Assembly: GCA_038503075.1 (NCBI GenBank)
Contig: JBCAML010000009.1
Coordinates: 868,001 to 932,000, forward strand
Source of the DNA: Gyromitra esculenta
Lineage: Eukaryota; Ascomycota; Pezizomycetes; Pezizales; Discinaceae
Length of the DNA stretch: 64,000 nucleotides
Reading direction: 5' to 3'
Numbering within the stretch: the first letter of the stretch is position 1; each line of letters begins with the position of its first letter. A model generated the notes under the pieces. That model worked only from the letters and a program-made list of their open reading frames with translations, did no database searches and was not told the DNA's origin. The translations under genes were made by a program, and so were the position numbers. Below are positions 14,301 through 26,548 of the stretch, in pieces.

Positions 14301-15224
14301 AGTTGCTTGCTCGCGTTCTCGACAAGCCTTCCTTTCCCTCGCCCGCGGACGCTGGTGTGTTCCTACTAGAGGGTGATTCAACGCGAACGATTTCTTAGTC
14401 TAAACCTGCGCACAGTGACTTTTTCCTTTGCCCTTTTGTTACCCTTGTTGCTGGTACTCTTTTTGCCTCGACCTACCCAGCATAGCCAGCCAGTCAGCCA
14501 ATCCTGCTTGCACCTACCTATCCTGCAACGGAAGAAGTTACTTTCCCCAGTTTTTTCTCACGCATCATACCTCAATTTCCCCGATATCTTAAATTTAATT
14601 TCTCAAATCTCAACGTTTCGTGGATCGTCGATCGTCGATCCCGTACCTACGGTTGAAAGTTTTCGCCGAGCGATCCTCGTGAACAGTAGGTTTCCACCAT
14701 TAGCTGCGGAACTTTTGCGAAGGAATACCACGATCGAAGTTCCGGGAAAGCCGATCTGGCGGAACATCGTGCATTCCTGTTCAACGGTGGCATTGCAGAA
14801 GCAGGAAATCTAGTAACGCCTGTCTTTTTTTTTTTTTTTGCTGGGGTCACTCTTTTCTTCCACTTTTGCTTGCTCGCTTGCACATCTCATCTCATCTCAA
14901 GTATCAAGTCCGGGTCAATTGAAGTCCGATCGCGCCAGACCCAGGGAACAAGCGAGTTTGGCTGCCGCTGCTGAGCGCATCAGGAACCATCAATCTAGTT
15001 GCAGCTTCGATCGCGCACGTCGTGTAGGAAGTGGTTGATAGTGTGCGTTGGTGTGGGGAGCTAAGCAAGGAAGTTAGGGTTGAGGTCGAAAGAAGCTTTT
15101 TTTTTTTGGGAGGGCTGGCTCGGAAGCTTGTTTGAGCCTCCAATAGCGGATTAGGTTGCGGGCTGGGTTAGAAGTTGTTTGGTGTTTGGATTCTGGAATC
15201 AGCGATCATCGCAGCGCATCTGGA
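8352..15224. other. Long intergenic region between ABC transporter and YDR124W-like gene
   Basis: Nearly 7 kb in which I recognise no gene. The longest stop-free stretch worth noting is about 9560-9977 (+, roughly 139 codons), with a hydrophobic tail but no recognisable family. It lacks a clear start and may be chance or a relic. Open frames on both strands at 13.2-14.1 kb overlap each other and show no family signal. From about 13.9 kb on, the + strand becomes C/T-rich, as in long fungal promoters and leaders, and probably serves the gene starting at 15225. Confidence 0.5.
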
Positions 15225-17626
15225 ATGACTACGCATAGCCGGCTCCCTTCTAGGGAAAACCATTTCCCTTTGTCATCGCCGGTGGACCTGAAGTCGCCTA
15301 GCATGACGTTCCGCTCAAAATCCTTTGCGGTACGCTTTTTGATGTTCCCACCATTCATCCCTTCTTTTCCTTTATTTATCCTAGATATCTTTTCCAGCCA
15401 TCTTTGGTCTCCAAACTTCTTTGTGATTTCTTGAAAATGGATGAATATGTGCTCATTTTGTTCCCAGAACCAGACACAGACAGTCAAGCAGCTCCAGATG
15501 GAGTGTCAGCGCAACGTGAGCCAATTTGCACTTCTTTTGGTTGACTCGCAAGGCAACTCTCAAGTTTTCGGGACAGAAGCCTTCCATAGTCGTCTCGAAG
15601 CTTGGTTCACGGATCACGTCCGCAGGGAAGCTGGCCAGATTTCTATACGTGCTACTCGGGATTGTGCGATTCAGCAACGAAACGGCGAAGTAAACTACGA
15701 CAAGGACGACCAGTCGCCAAGGCAGCTCGACATCGCTGCAGATGGTGACGTGGATGACGATGATGATGGTAACGATGAAGAAGGTGATGGCCAATGGCCG
15801 GATGCAGAGGGCGACGATGAAAATGGTGATAACTCAGGCCAGCAACCGAAAACTCAACAATTTCATAGTGATAAAGCTATGCGTGGCTTGCTTCCGCCAC
15901 CTCCCGAGGATCAGCGTCGTATGATACGCGCCAATCATCGCAAGCGATCTATCCAGCCCGAAACCGAAACAACACCAGGAAAAAAGAGACGTCCTACGGT
16001 GAAGAGGAATGTTCGAAGGTCTGGATCTTCGTCGGGTGAGTCGGGCGACGTTGTCCTTCAGGAGGAGGTAGAATATAAAGGGCTAGACATTACAAACGAG
16101 GAAGAAGTTAATACTTTTTTCGAAACCCGACTCCGTCAGATGCAGCAGCTCGTCTGTAAGGTGGTTGCAAAATGTTGGATCAAAGTGATTGAGCCGAAAA
16201 AGCAGTCGAACTTTCCTTATAACAGGGGCGAAGAGAGTAAGCCATCGTGGTGGCCCGCCAATGCTAGACACAAGGAGCCGGATCACTTGATGAAACCTGG
16301 TACGATATTTTTCTCGCACAACCATATCTGGCTAACCTAAAAATTACGGTATCACTGACTGAACCCGCAGAACGTCTAAGATTGTTATTGACCATGCTGC
16401 GTTGCCGCAAGGTGCCCGTGGCAAAGCTGGAAGCCGCAACTGCAGAGGCTACGGCCCACATTCCACCTGAAAAAGCACCACTTTTGGATGAAATATATCG
16501 GGTCGCAAAGTTGGAGGAACGCTATCTTGCTGGTGGACTCGGTAACTTTTTCAACCCGTATAAATCCAATTATCCTAATGCTAATAAACTCAAAGCCCAA
16601 GGAACGCTGTGCTATGTCGCTGCTTCAGAGAAGATCGTTAAGAGTCCAAATCAAAAGGTCCCCTCCCCGAAAATGGCTGGTGGAAACGCATCTTCGTCTC
16701 CTGCTAGTAGTGTTCATGCTTCGGATTCCCTTCGAGGAGGTATGGGTCGTAGAATGTCGATCGCTCAGAGCCCTGATCAACAGCAACTCTCACCAGTAAT
16801 CACAAGCAGAGATGCCACTTTGCGGGTTGCCCCTAGACTGAACACGGGGGAAGTTGTTGCGACAAGTACAATGCCTCGACTCCAACCACATAACCCTTTT
16901 TCAACGTCAAGGGCTCAGCCGAACATTCAGCCGCTCAATTCAGCTGGGGGGCTTGGCTACAATACAAATGGCTACGTTCCACAATCATCATCGGTTCAAG
17001 AGGAACAACAGTACATAGATAATATTCCTATATTCTACAATGTCATAAACCATCAGCAGCAGCACCAGCAACCGCAGCATCGCCATTCGGTGTCGCACTT
17101 CCCTGTGCCCAATACTCCACATGGTGCTCTTCGACGCGGTAATGCTATTCCTCAGCAATCACCAGGTTACCAGGGCTGGCCTAATCAGATGTCTAACGGA
17201 ATGCCCAACGGCTCGATGAATGGAATGTATTCTCCCTACAGTCCTAACACGCAATCACAGCAATCGCCTCATGGTGCTCATCACCAAGTGCATGGTGTTT
17301 CTCAGACAGGGAGCACTCCACCAACTCCTGTCACTGCTTCTGCTTATCAACAGCCGATGCAGCTGCCTCCCCCGCCTATCCCCCCGATGCATCAGTCTCA
17401 CCAACAACCCTCTCTTGTAACGCCACCCCCACACGAGATTGACGGCAGCGATGATCGTGCTGATCAGCACTATGAGGCACAGGCCATGGCGGCACCCATA
17501 AGGAATGGATCGATTCAACATCCTCACCATCCGAACCTAAGCTACTCGGATTTCTTGGCGAGTGATCTCGCAGCTGAGGGTGCTGTTAATGTTAATGATG
17601 GCCAACAGGCAGGCCCGAATAAGTAA
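15225..17626 (+). CDS. YDR124W / hrmA-associated-cluster type helical bundle protein
   Basis: A predicted nuclear protein of 730 aa from three exons: 15225-15329, 15468-16299, 16371-17626. Residues about 36-90 carry a conserved N-terminal block (LLLVDSQGNSQVFGTEAF). A D/E-rich stretch and a basic, NLS-like stretch (KKRRPTVKRNVRR) follow. Residues about 250-365 match what I know as the AFUB_07903/YDR124W helical-bundle domain (former DUF2841), with WIKVIEPKKQSNFPYN, a WWP motif, EPDHL and EERYLAGG. The C-terminal half is low-complexity Q/H/P/S/N-rich sequence. Relatives in Aspergillus fumigatus lie in hrmA-associated subtelomeric clusters linked to colony morphology, but the molecular role is unknown. 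An in-frame ATG at 15303 is an alternative start. A long C/T-rich upstream region suggests a regulated gene. Confidence 0.82.
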
Positions 17627-18568
17627 ATAGCGCGTTTTTTGTTTTATTGGGGAGAAGTGGAGTTGCGAGGTTGATGTTACGGTTACGGTTTAGGCGTAAG
17701 GAGATTGATTTTACCTTTTTTTTCTTTTTCGGGTGGGTTTATTTGCCAAGATACGAGGTGTCTGGTGCGCCGCGGAGTTTTCATCACTGCTTTTTTTGTT
17801 TGGACTATTTTCATTCCATTTTTTCTTCCAGCTCTATCTTTATTTTTATAACCAGTATCTTTTGATACACGCCGCAGACGTAGCGGAAGCAATTCACATT
17901 TTTTTGCGTTGTTTTTCTTATTCTTATTCTGATTCATCTATGGTTTTGGGTTTTCGTTTCTTCTCAGGTTGCATTTTAGCGGAGGTTCATCACTATTTTT
18001 TTCGGAGATGCTTCGCTTTTCTTGAGTTTTGGTCAGGGATTTGTTAATAGCTTTGCTCTGCTGTATATTTTTGAGGCATTCGAGCGTCCTTTCCTTATTG
18101 CCTTTTTTTTTGCGTCATATTTTTCAGTCAAATGTCAATATATCGACTTATTCCTGCTTATATTTTATATCCGTCGCCTGATCATGTATGATGATGATTG
18201 TTTGTTGCTGGGAGTCGTTGGTGTAGGGGTATTTGTAGGGAATTCATAACTTGAGTTATAGGGTTCGTTCTTTTATGTTTTCTTCCGTATTCAAATCATT
18301 TCTTCCGGGCCGTCACCGTTTCTCGCAGTCGTTGTCCCTATCATTTGACAATTATTTACTTCTGGATCGGACTCCACGTTTTTCCACCAAGTTATTTAAA
18401 TCTCTGGGATCCTGTAATTAGTTCTAAGCATAACACTCAGGAAACACTTTGTTCTGGCAGTGATTTTGAGTGGTTCATCGCGAGTTACCGGTTGAGAGAT
18501 AAAAAGAACATACACCTACGTGTACTAGTTGAAAAAAATAAGCTGGATTGTGGAGTACGTAGCATATA

Positions 18569-18827
18569 CAGTTGCGCCCAACAAGACCCCGCGGTTTTTG
18601 GGTACCACAACACGATGAAACAACATGGAATTCAACAAAAAAACTAGCTATTACAACCTTCTCTTCTTGTGAAGCAATTAAAACTCAAAAGCATGATGGG
18701 GCTATCTTCTCTATTGTGTTTTTAAAGCAAGGGTGTATTTATTTTATTTTTTTCCAGAGGAGTGACCTGACATCATTTGTTATGTTGTGGTACGTCAAAA
18801 ACCGCAGTGACTTGTTGAACGCAACTA
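18569..18827 (+). mobile_element. 259-bp MITE, copy A
   Basis: Bounded by inverted ends CAGTTGCGCCCAACAAGACC... and ...TTGTTGAACGCAACTA, extended inward by GCGGTTTTTG / CAAAAACCGC. A second copy of identical length lies at 40668-40926 in the opposite orientation, sharing ends and interior. TA flanks both ends. No transposase is encoded, so it must be mobilised in trans by a Tc1/mariner-like enzyme elsewhere. Confidence 0.8.
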
Positions 18828-21800
18828 TACAACAACCAAACCCCATTAGAATCTAGGACTTACCAGAATCCACAACCAACCATAGAATTGATTAAAAAAC
18901 CAATCAAATATTTAGAATCTCCATCCCATCTTTAGCTATTCTATCCTATCTAAGGTATTTTATAGACTATTTGGTTGCCTTAATGATTATTGTTTGAGTT
19001 CATGAGGTTTGGTGGTTGCCATGTACTCATGTTCCAGCTTGAATTTGTCAGCAAGTAAGGGTGTATGCTTTAATCTACATATACGTAATGCGCGTATGCG
19101 CGTTCCCAACATTTTTCTCGGACATGCCCTTAAACCAGTCTGGCGGGATTGCGGGGTAATTAGACGGATGGACGGCTATCAAAAGACCTCGAACAGGACG
19201 GGGGGAAACGGAACTCGAAAAGACTAAGACAGGAAGGAGAAAGAGAGGAAGGAAGGAAGGAGAAAAAAACTGGGGGGCATGGTCTACGAGTTTGGGGGGG
19301 GAGACTAGGATACGTGCACATTGTCTTTTGGAAATAGAGGAAGATGGGATGGATGGAGCTTATTATCTGCCACTGTATCACCGTGGATGGGCGATGTGAA
19401 AGCTTATTCTTTAAGATACACGATTATTATGCGAAATCTTGCTCCGGATGCTCGTCCGAAATTGATAATCATACCGTGTCACTCGTCTGCGGTTTAATGC
19501 ATGCGTTAAAACAAGATAAATGTATTAACTAATCAAACAAAGAACGGTAGATGTAGAATAATTAAACTACTGTGTAATCGTAATTGATGCTTGAACAGGG
19601 ATATCTGGGAGTATGTAAGTATGATTGAGAACCTGACCGCACACAAGAGTAAAGAATGAGGTAGTTATGCACATAGCTGAACCGCGGTTGCCTTCAATAA
19701 ACTCGCCTGTTTTCTCCCTTTCGACATGATACGATTCTTTATTTACCCCATAGCTCAGCCATGACGGGGTGTTTTTTTGAAGATTAGGATTGTCGTGACG
19801 CTGCACAGTATCACTTTACCAGTGCTTCAAAACCGATATCGATGCATCTTGTGTGCGTTCGTAATAATATTCCACAACAAAATATCCTCACAAGATTACT
19901 CATAGAAATGCTTTCGTCCGAGAGCATAATGTTTGAAACTGCTGACAATTTTCTGATTGAAGAACGATTCGCTCTTGAGTGGTGAGGTCCGTTGCTGTTT
20001 GGGGCCCTATTTAGGCCGGGATTGAGAGAAACGGATCCCGGTGCCGATAATGGGCACGACAGCCTCGTTAAGAGCGTTTTGTTTCATCAGCCCTCCTATC
20101 ATTCCCCTGCACCGATTTTCTCCTCTCATAATTACATGAATCCAACTTCCCTTTTTCCTTTTTGAGGTTCCACGCCTTTTGCTTCTCCGCCTTCGTTGCT
20201 CTATGGTGCTCTGGACTTTTCCTGTATTTCGGTCGCCCTGCCTCATTTATGAACCCCCACGCCAGTCATATCTATAGAGCGAACTGCTAAAAGCCTCTCG
20301 GACGCATCTGAAGAGGTGAAAATATCCCGGATACATGCATTTTACACATTGTCCTGACCTGTCTATTCATGGTCAAGCTAGTCATCATATTCAGGTCCTA
20401 CAGTTTACATGTAGCTGACCAACCTAGCTTTTGTAGCTTAATTTGTATTTGCATTTATATGTTATTTTATGTCCTCTGTTTCTCGCGGGGGCAACTTGGA
20501 ACCTCCGGGTCTGGGCAGACCACCAGCTTCTTGTTACTGTCCTGTATGTATACCATTATGTATTACATACTAATTCTCAGAAATAAAATGTCAAGATATT
20601 TTGATAACTGTAGTTTTGCATTCGTTTGTGTTTTTGATCAAGACCCTGTCATGATCGTGGATACCGTGAGACTGTTTGGTTCGGCTATAGGATTATGGAA
20701 ATATTTTTATAGTCCTTGATTTAGGCGGATCTTCGCTACCTTGGAAAACTCTCACCAAGTCCACCACTCTAGAATTTGTCACAACAAAGGTTGGGCAAAA
20801 AACCGAATCAGGGATTACGGTATATATATATATGGAGATTGTGAGTTTATGCCTATAATTTGCAAAACTGTTTTGCCATCCTTGGTCAATATTTATCTAA
20901 AAAGGGTCCTTTCTCAGTCCAGCCTCAATCCAATAAAAAATATGAAATTTAATTGGAAAGTCGACGCCAGCCTGGGCTTCATGTTGGTAATAGGTCCCCT
21001 AATCACGTATATTATTATCTCACCAATGAATGCTTATTATATATAAGACAACTGAGAATATGGTGGAAGATTTTCGTAGGCGCCTACGTCTCTACTTCCC
21101 ATCCCTGAAGTCACTCCCGGAGAATTCCGTATTAGAAAGTTTCCCCGCCCGAGGTAGTATGAATATTGGAACCGGAAAGTAGAGGTTACTTAACTAATTG
21201 GGCCAGCTCTAACAAAGATCTATAGGGATAAGCCGTACGACATGTGTGCACTAGGAAGGTAGACTCGTTCCTGCTCCCACGTACCTAAGTCCTCCAGTCT
21301 TAAGCGACCCACCTACGAGGACGGGATTGAACCAGTGGCATTAAAGAGTGATGGGTAGGTGCACATTGCCGGCCTTGGGAGGATAGCTGATCGTGTTTTC
21401 CTAGCTACTAGCGTGACTACAGTACCGTTTCAACACCTTGAGGCTTCTACCGATCGAGTGAGTGACTATGAAGATCGTCTGGTTGTATAGTTGGGTTGGA
21501 CGATCAGAGGCAACTGCCAAGCCAAATTTGAATTACGTAACTGCAGCTGACATTGGGTGGTATTTCTTAAGTAGAGCGCTCCGGGGCAACCAATGGTGCA
21601 TAGCTCAGTTAGTTGAGGCCGAGAGTCGTATATAGTAGACAAGAAACAAAGAGGGTATACGTACTACATGTATATATATGGACAAGAAAAGGGCTAGTTG
21701 AAGTATTTGTAGGGGAGCCTGTGCCATCGACGGTTGGCCTTGCACAGAGGTTGTATTTAATTTCAAAGCCGTTTTCTTGGTCTTCGTTCTTTTTGGGTAT

Positions 21801-23786
21801 GGGTGATGCGTTTAGGAGAATTTCTCCCTCTTGGAAAAGGGGTCTTGCACGAAAGAAATCCTCAAAACTATTCTTATTCTTAACCCACACGCGTACTTAC
21901 TTCCCAATGCAGCGAAAGCGATAAAAAGCATCAGAGTATCGAAAGCAACCACTGCCAGTACACCCAACGCTGTGATCAGTGCCGGTCCGGAAGTAGAGAA
22001 GTTTACCTCTACAGAAGAACCTACAAAATATAAGATAAGATAAGCGGCGTTGAGGGCAAAGGAGAGATATGATAAGTGGGATGGAGGCGTTAAAGGGTAT
22101 ATGAAGAGTAAGGGTGAAAAAGAGGGGTATTACGGCGATGAGAAGTGGAACATGGAGATTGGTTCGTGGTCAAAGGAGAAGTTAGGAGTGGAGTTGACTA
22201 CGTTCGATAGATTTGGATTGTTATGTGTGAAGATGAAGATGGGAGATGAGGAGAAGATAGGAAGAAAACGGATTGAGATGACGAAGAAGGTGATGAGAGG
22301 AAAAGAGGTAAATGTGGTTTATGGGAGATAAATTGTTTTTGTGTTTACCACTTTGGGTAGAGAAAGTGGGCGTCCAGTATTACGGAGATGCGGTTTGCGT
22401 TTGAAAATTAGTTTGGTTTAGTTTAGTTTTAGTGTGTTGCAAAGAACATCATAACCTTTAGGTTGAATGTGCCTAATGAATAAACAACAACACGCGTACT
22501 TCCCTCGAAATGCGCTGATCTAATAGTACACGATCATTATTATATGATAAAAAATAGTCTCTAGCCGTGAGTTAGATAAAACATATATCTGTATTTTAAA
22601 GGCAAGTATAGACCAGACAATAGCTACTACAGCTATAGGCTAATATAATTACTAGCTATCGGGAGTTACAGAGTACGATTTATTAGGGGTTTATTTAAAT
22701 AACAGTCATCTAACTTTTCTTGTGGCCTGTGGCCGCAGTTTCGCGCATGTTCCTCCTATTCTAGAATAAACAATCTTTTTCTAACACTTGTGGCTCTCAC
22801 CTGAATGCTCTTATGAGCCTTTCTATTAATTATCAACTGGATTTTAGAACTTCTGGGTTGTAAAAATGTGGTACTCATCACTTCTGCGATCCGGAATAGA
22901 TAGTTATATGCGTAGTTTCCCTATGTCATCCGGATCCAAATTTCTCATCGTAGTCCTCGTTTGCACAGCTCTTCTATGAACTAATCTGCCCCTGATGACA
23001 TTTGTGGGTGTTTTTGCCCCTCCCACCCGCCTTGAGATATTGTTACCCCAGATTTTCGTTATTCTCTTGTGGATTTTCGGAAAGAGCCCCAGATTTGTTT
23101 ATTTGTGTCTCTTCCTATATATCTATCTAAGGATCACTCTATAGTGAAGTAACTATATAATGAGAATATTTTTCTTTTGGTATGAGAGAGGAAGGAGGGA
23201 AGACTTATCCATCATATAATGTAATTGCATCACATGTTGTCACTCGGAAGATCTAAAGTTGTGTCACTCGGATTTATTTCTGTTTGTCTATTCGTTAAGC
23301 ATGTACATCCTAAATTACTTAAATGTACCTATCATTGCTTATACATTCATTTATTTGGAGTATATAGCCTTAAAGATCATCGCTTTCCTCTGATATTATC
23401 GCGTGAAAGTGGCACTTCCAAACCTATCACGAACGGCCCAGGGTCAGGGTTTATCTAGTTTTATAAAAATTTCAATGGAGCCCGCTTGGGAATGGAGTAA
23501 GTGTCTTGCACCTGAAGGTGAGGTAAACTAAAACCATGTTACAATTAGCATATTCATTATTCCCAGTTAACAGAGTTTCAGGCACAAAACTGCATTTGTC
23601 TAACTCCAAACGGCAAAACTAGTCTCGTACCCAGACTCGTTCAACAGCCTCTGATCTTATCAGATCGTTAATTTATAAAATGGTTAGGCTGCGCTGAAAT
23701 TTTTTGGATTAGGTGCGCGTCAAGACACCAACAGGGAGGTGGAAACAAGACAAAGGCAAAACGTTGAATTACTTCGGGGGTGAGGG

Positions 23787-23820
23787 AAAGTCTTTCGACA
23801 GGTGGCGGTGCTGGCGGTGC
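23787..23820. repeat. Single arm of the 2.2-kb inverted-repeat family
   Basis: AAAGTCTTTCGACAGGTGGC followed by GGTGCTGGCGGTGC closely matches both arms of the element at 2203-2419. No matching partner arm was found nearby, so this is a solo or truncated copy. Confidence 0.5.
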
Positions 23821-23927
23821 GAAACTCAACTACCAACCCAACCCAAGAGTATGCAAACCCTTAAAAATTTATGGCAAGCTTACAGAAGGCAGATAAACTT
23901 CAGGAACAGAGTAGGCTCTACAGCGAT

Positions 23928-24281
23928 GGGAAATGTATCGGGAAATGTATCAATTCCCCTGCAAAATATTTGTGTGGGAAAGGCATCAGTAAATGCATCA
24001 GTAAATGCATCAAATCGCCTGCAATATATTAGTAGGGAAAAAGCACAAGTAAATGCATCAATTACCCCACCAAATATTTGTGTGGGAAAGGCATCAGTAA
24101 ATGGATCAGTAAATGGATCAGGAAAAGTGTAGTTAGGGAAAAAGTATACTTTAATTTTCCATCCCTTTTACTGATGCCTTTCCATCCCAATTCCCATGTT
24201 TCTCTTAGTACATTAATCAGTGCCTTTACCAATCCCTTTATCAATGCCTTTATCGATCCCTTTACCAGTGCCTTTATCGAT
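23928..24281. repeat. Degenerate 12-bp repeat block with opposite-strand continuation
   Basis: The + strand repeats a 12-mer close to GCATCAGTAAAT and a longer AAATATTTGTGTGGGAAAG phrase twice (about 23970 and 24075). From about 24160 on, the complementary phrase (ACTGATGCCTTTCC, then several TTTATCAATGCC units) appears on the same strand. The whole block can therefore fold back on itself. I see no gene in it. Confidence 0.6.
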
Positions 24282-25652
24282 CTAGGACACTGGAGGGGTC
24301 AGGGCTAACAAACTGATATACATTTTGTGGCGAAATATTCCATTTGCTGCTCAAGCCTCGTTATACCCTCTGCCTCGCTGACCCCTCCACCGCTCTAAAT
24401 AAAATGGTATTTAACGAAAAAAGAGCACCAGAATATTGTGTGTGAAGAGAAGCATCGCCACTAGCATCGCCACCAGTCGACATATTTACCCCTATGCCCC
24501 AAGTACATAACGAGAGTCTCTCGCTAAGTCCGGTAAAGATAGACCACGGACTCAAACTTCCGGTGGGCTAGGACATACCGATCGTTGAGAATTGTCCACT
24601 TGGAGATGGTTCATTCCGAAGAAAATTGAGGTTTAAAATTACCCTGACTTCGTGTGTTTATTGTGGTGGTGATAGGTTCGACTTGACTTGAATAACGTTG
24701 GTCTGCAAGATCACTAAGATATATGTTGGATGCTTTCCCGCAAATTGGAGGGGAAACGTGGGCTTTGGACTATGTAGCTAAGAAGATGTATGGATTGAGA
24801 GGGGATTGGGAGTTGAAAATTATTATAGGCTTGTGTATCGGAAGATATCTGCTAATTTTCACGATTTTCCTGTGAGAAAAATATTATTAGTAATCATCAA
24901 ACTTGGTACTGCTGCTGTTAATAGATCCGAAGTTCAGGTTTAAATTCTGGATTTCGTTTGTCTGAACTACTCTAGCCTTGAATCCAGATTTTACGAGAAG
25001 GCATCCACTACTCATGATCGTGAAGCTTTCATAGATATAGTAAAGGTACACATGTGGGGACAGAATTTGAAATGCTAGGCTGTATCAATCAACATCGCAA
25101 TTAACATATTACTACGAGCCGGCCGTTGTAACTAATCCTCAATTGTGCTTCGGTATCACATAAGTTGCGGCGAATTTCGATAGCATTTGATATTCTTCTT
25201 ATGGTTAAACCTCTCCTCGTACTGCGCCTGCGCTTAAGCGTGTATAAGATTACGAGGAAGAATGGATGGATACAACCAATAACTGAGTGCTTAAAGTCGG
25301 AGTGCTTGAAGTATAGATCCTGAGGCGGGGGTTTTGGACCGGAGATGAATGGACTAAATATCGGAGAAGCACCCCAAGCAGAGCCAAATTGTAAACTCTC
25401 TGATATTGAATGAACTATCTCAATCAGAGTTATAAACTTGGCCTAATCGCAAAAAAATATGCGAGTAAATGACAAAACGAAAATAATACGGGTGTATGCA
25501 GAAGTTGACAAATGAGACATGGCATGAGAACGCTAAAGAGCGACTACTGTTAATAAGAAATACTGAAGCTACTAGTTTCCTTCCCCATATACGCGCCCCT
25601 ACCCTCTAGTTGAAAAGAAAAAAAAAGTAAACGCCAGCAAATAATAATAGAG

Positions 25653-26548
25653 CTATTCAAGGCTAAAGTTGACAATCTTGACGCTTATTCTGATAGCTTT
25701 TTGTTTTGGGGATTTTTATGGTAGTGGGTATCTTAGGTATTCCCTTTTCTTCCCTCCCTCCTATATGGTACCATCCCACATCGCCGTGCGTGGAGAGATG
25801 TATGGTGGCAATATCTGAATTTCGCGGTATGGCGTGAAAATAGGTACCCAAAAATGATAAGTTAAAAAATCAAACCAACTCCTGCCCAAGTCCAAACACC
25901 CCTCTCGCCCGACCTGGACGAGAAAATATCAAATGCGAAGAAGAAAATAAAAATAAAAACGCAGAAGCGACTTCTACGAGAAAAACACAGCTCGAGGATC
26001 TAATCAGATCGTTAAACGATAATTTCCTATCGAGGAGAGCGGTGATGAGCTTACCCATAGGTCTCCCATCAGGAGCGATCCCATTCTTCGCGAGCTTTTG
26101 CACCATGAAGAGTTGCCGAGCTTCGTCAAAATTGACCTTTTGGTTTTTCATGATTTTCAGGACTTCTCTTTTGGAGGCTACATCTAGGCCAGCGCGGGAA
26201 TCGCCGTCTTGGACATTGTTGGAAAGGCTGAAGGCGTCAGAACTGTAAGTGAATGTTAGTTTAAATTTTATATGTTCGACTCCAGGTGAGGGTTTACCTT
26301 AATCCAGCTTCAATGTCACCTTCGAAGGAAGGGTTTAATCGGTGGTACGTATGTTCAGGAATGATATTCGAAAGAAAAGGGATCCAGCGGGAGCGGGATA
26401 TGTAGAGGCCTAGGGATAAGGGGTTAGACCGTGCTCCTTCGTGCTGTGATAGAGTAGGAGAAGGAGGTGGTGACGACGACATACCGGTAGCAACAACCAT
26501 GAGGAAGAAGGCCCACGACCAGAGAATGTAATTATCGGTCAAGGCCAT
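25653..26548 (-). CDS. DUF2015 family fungal membrane-anchored protein
   Basis: A small fungal-specific protein of unknown function. It opens with one hydrophobic N-terminal segment (YILWSWAFFLMVVATGM), then the family core: YHRLNPSFEGDIEAGL, SLSNNVQDGDSRAGLD, KREVLKIM, VNFDEARQLF and KNGIAPDGRP. Exons 1 and 2 are 26298-26548 and 26055-26242. I place a last exon at 25653-25696 because it restores a KIVNFS ending resembling the family's usual KxVSFS and keeps the frame (160 aa). This needs a long (358 nt) intron with no obvious branch site. Without that splice the frame runs on to a stop at 25870 (207 aa) with an unfamiliar tail. It is divergent from eL28, about 1 kb away. Confidence 0.75.

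Larger units (their letters stand above)
17627..25652. other. Gene-poor 8-kb interval
   Basis: No supported gene. Short open frames (for example 20741-21046, 22050-22331 and 21609-21924 on either strand) are low-complexity or overlap each other and match no family I recognise. The interval contains a 259-bp MITE (18569-18827), a lone inverted-repeat arm (23787-23820) and a degenerate short-repeat block (23928-24281). T-rich sequence just after 17626 is probably the 3' UTR and terminator of the upstream gene. Confidence 0.5.

Noticed and set aside
21250..21345. tRNA-like T-arm on the minus strand (GGTTCAATCC)
   Set aside because: The would-be T stem pairs in only about three positions and I could not find D-arm, anticodon or acceptor stems at the right spacing.
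21593..21630. TAGCTCAGTTAGTTGAG resembling a tRNA D-arm
   Set aside because: No anticodon stem, T-loop or acceptor complement follows; probably chance or a fragment too small to call.
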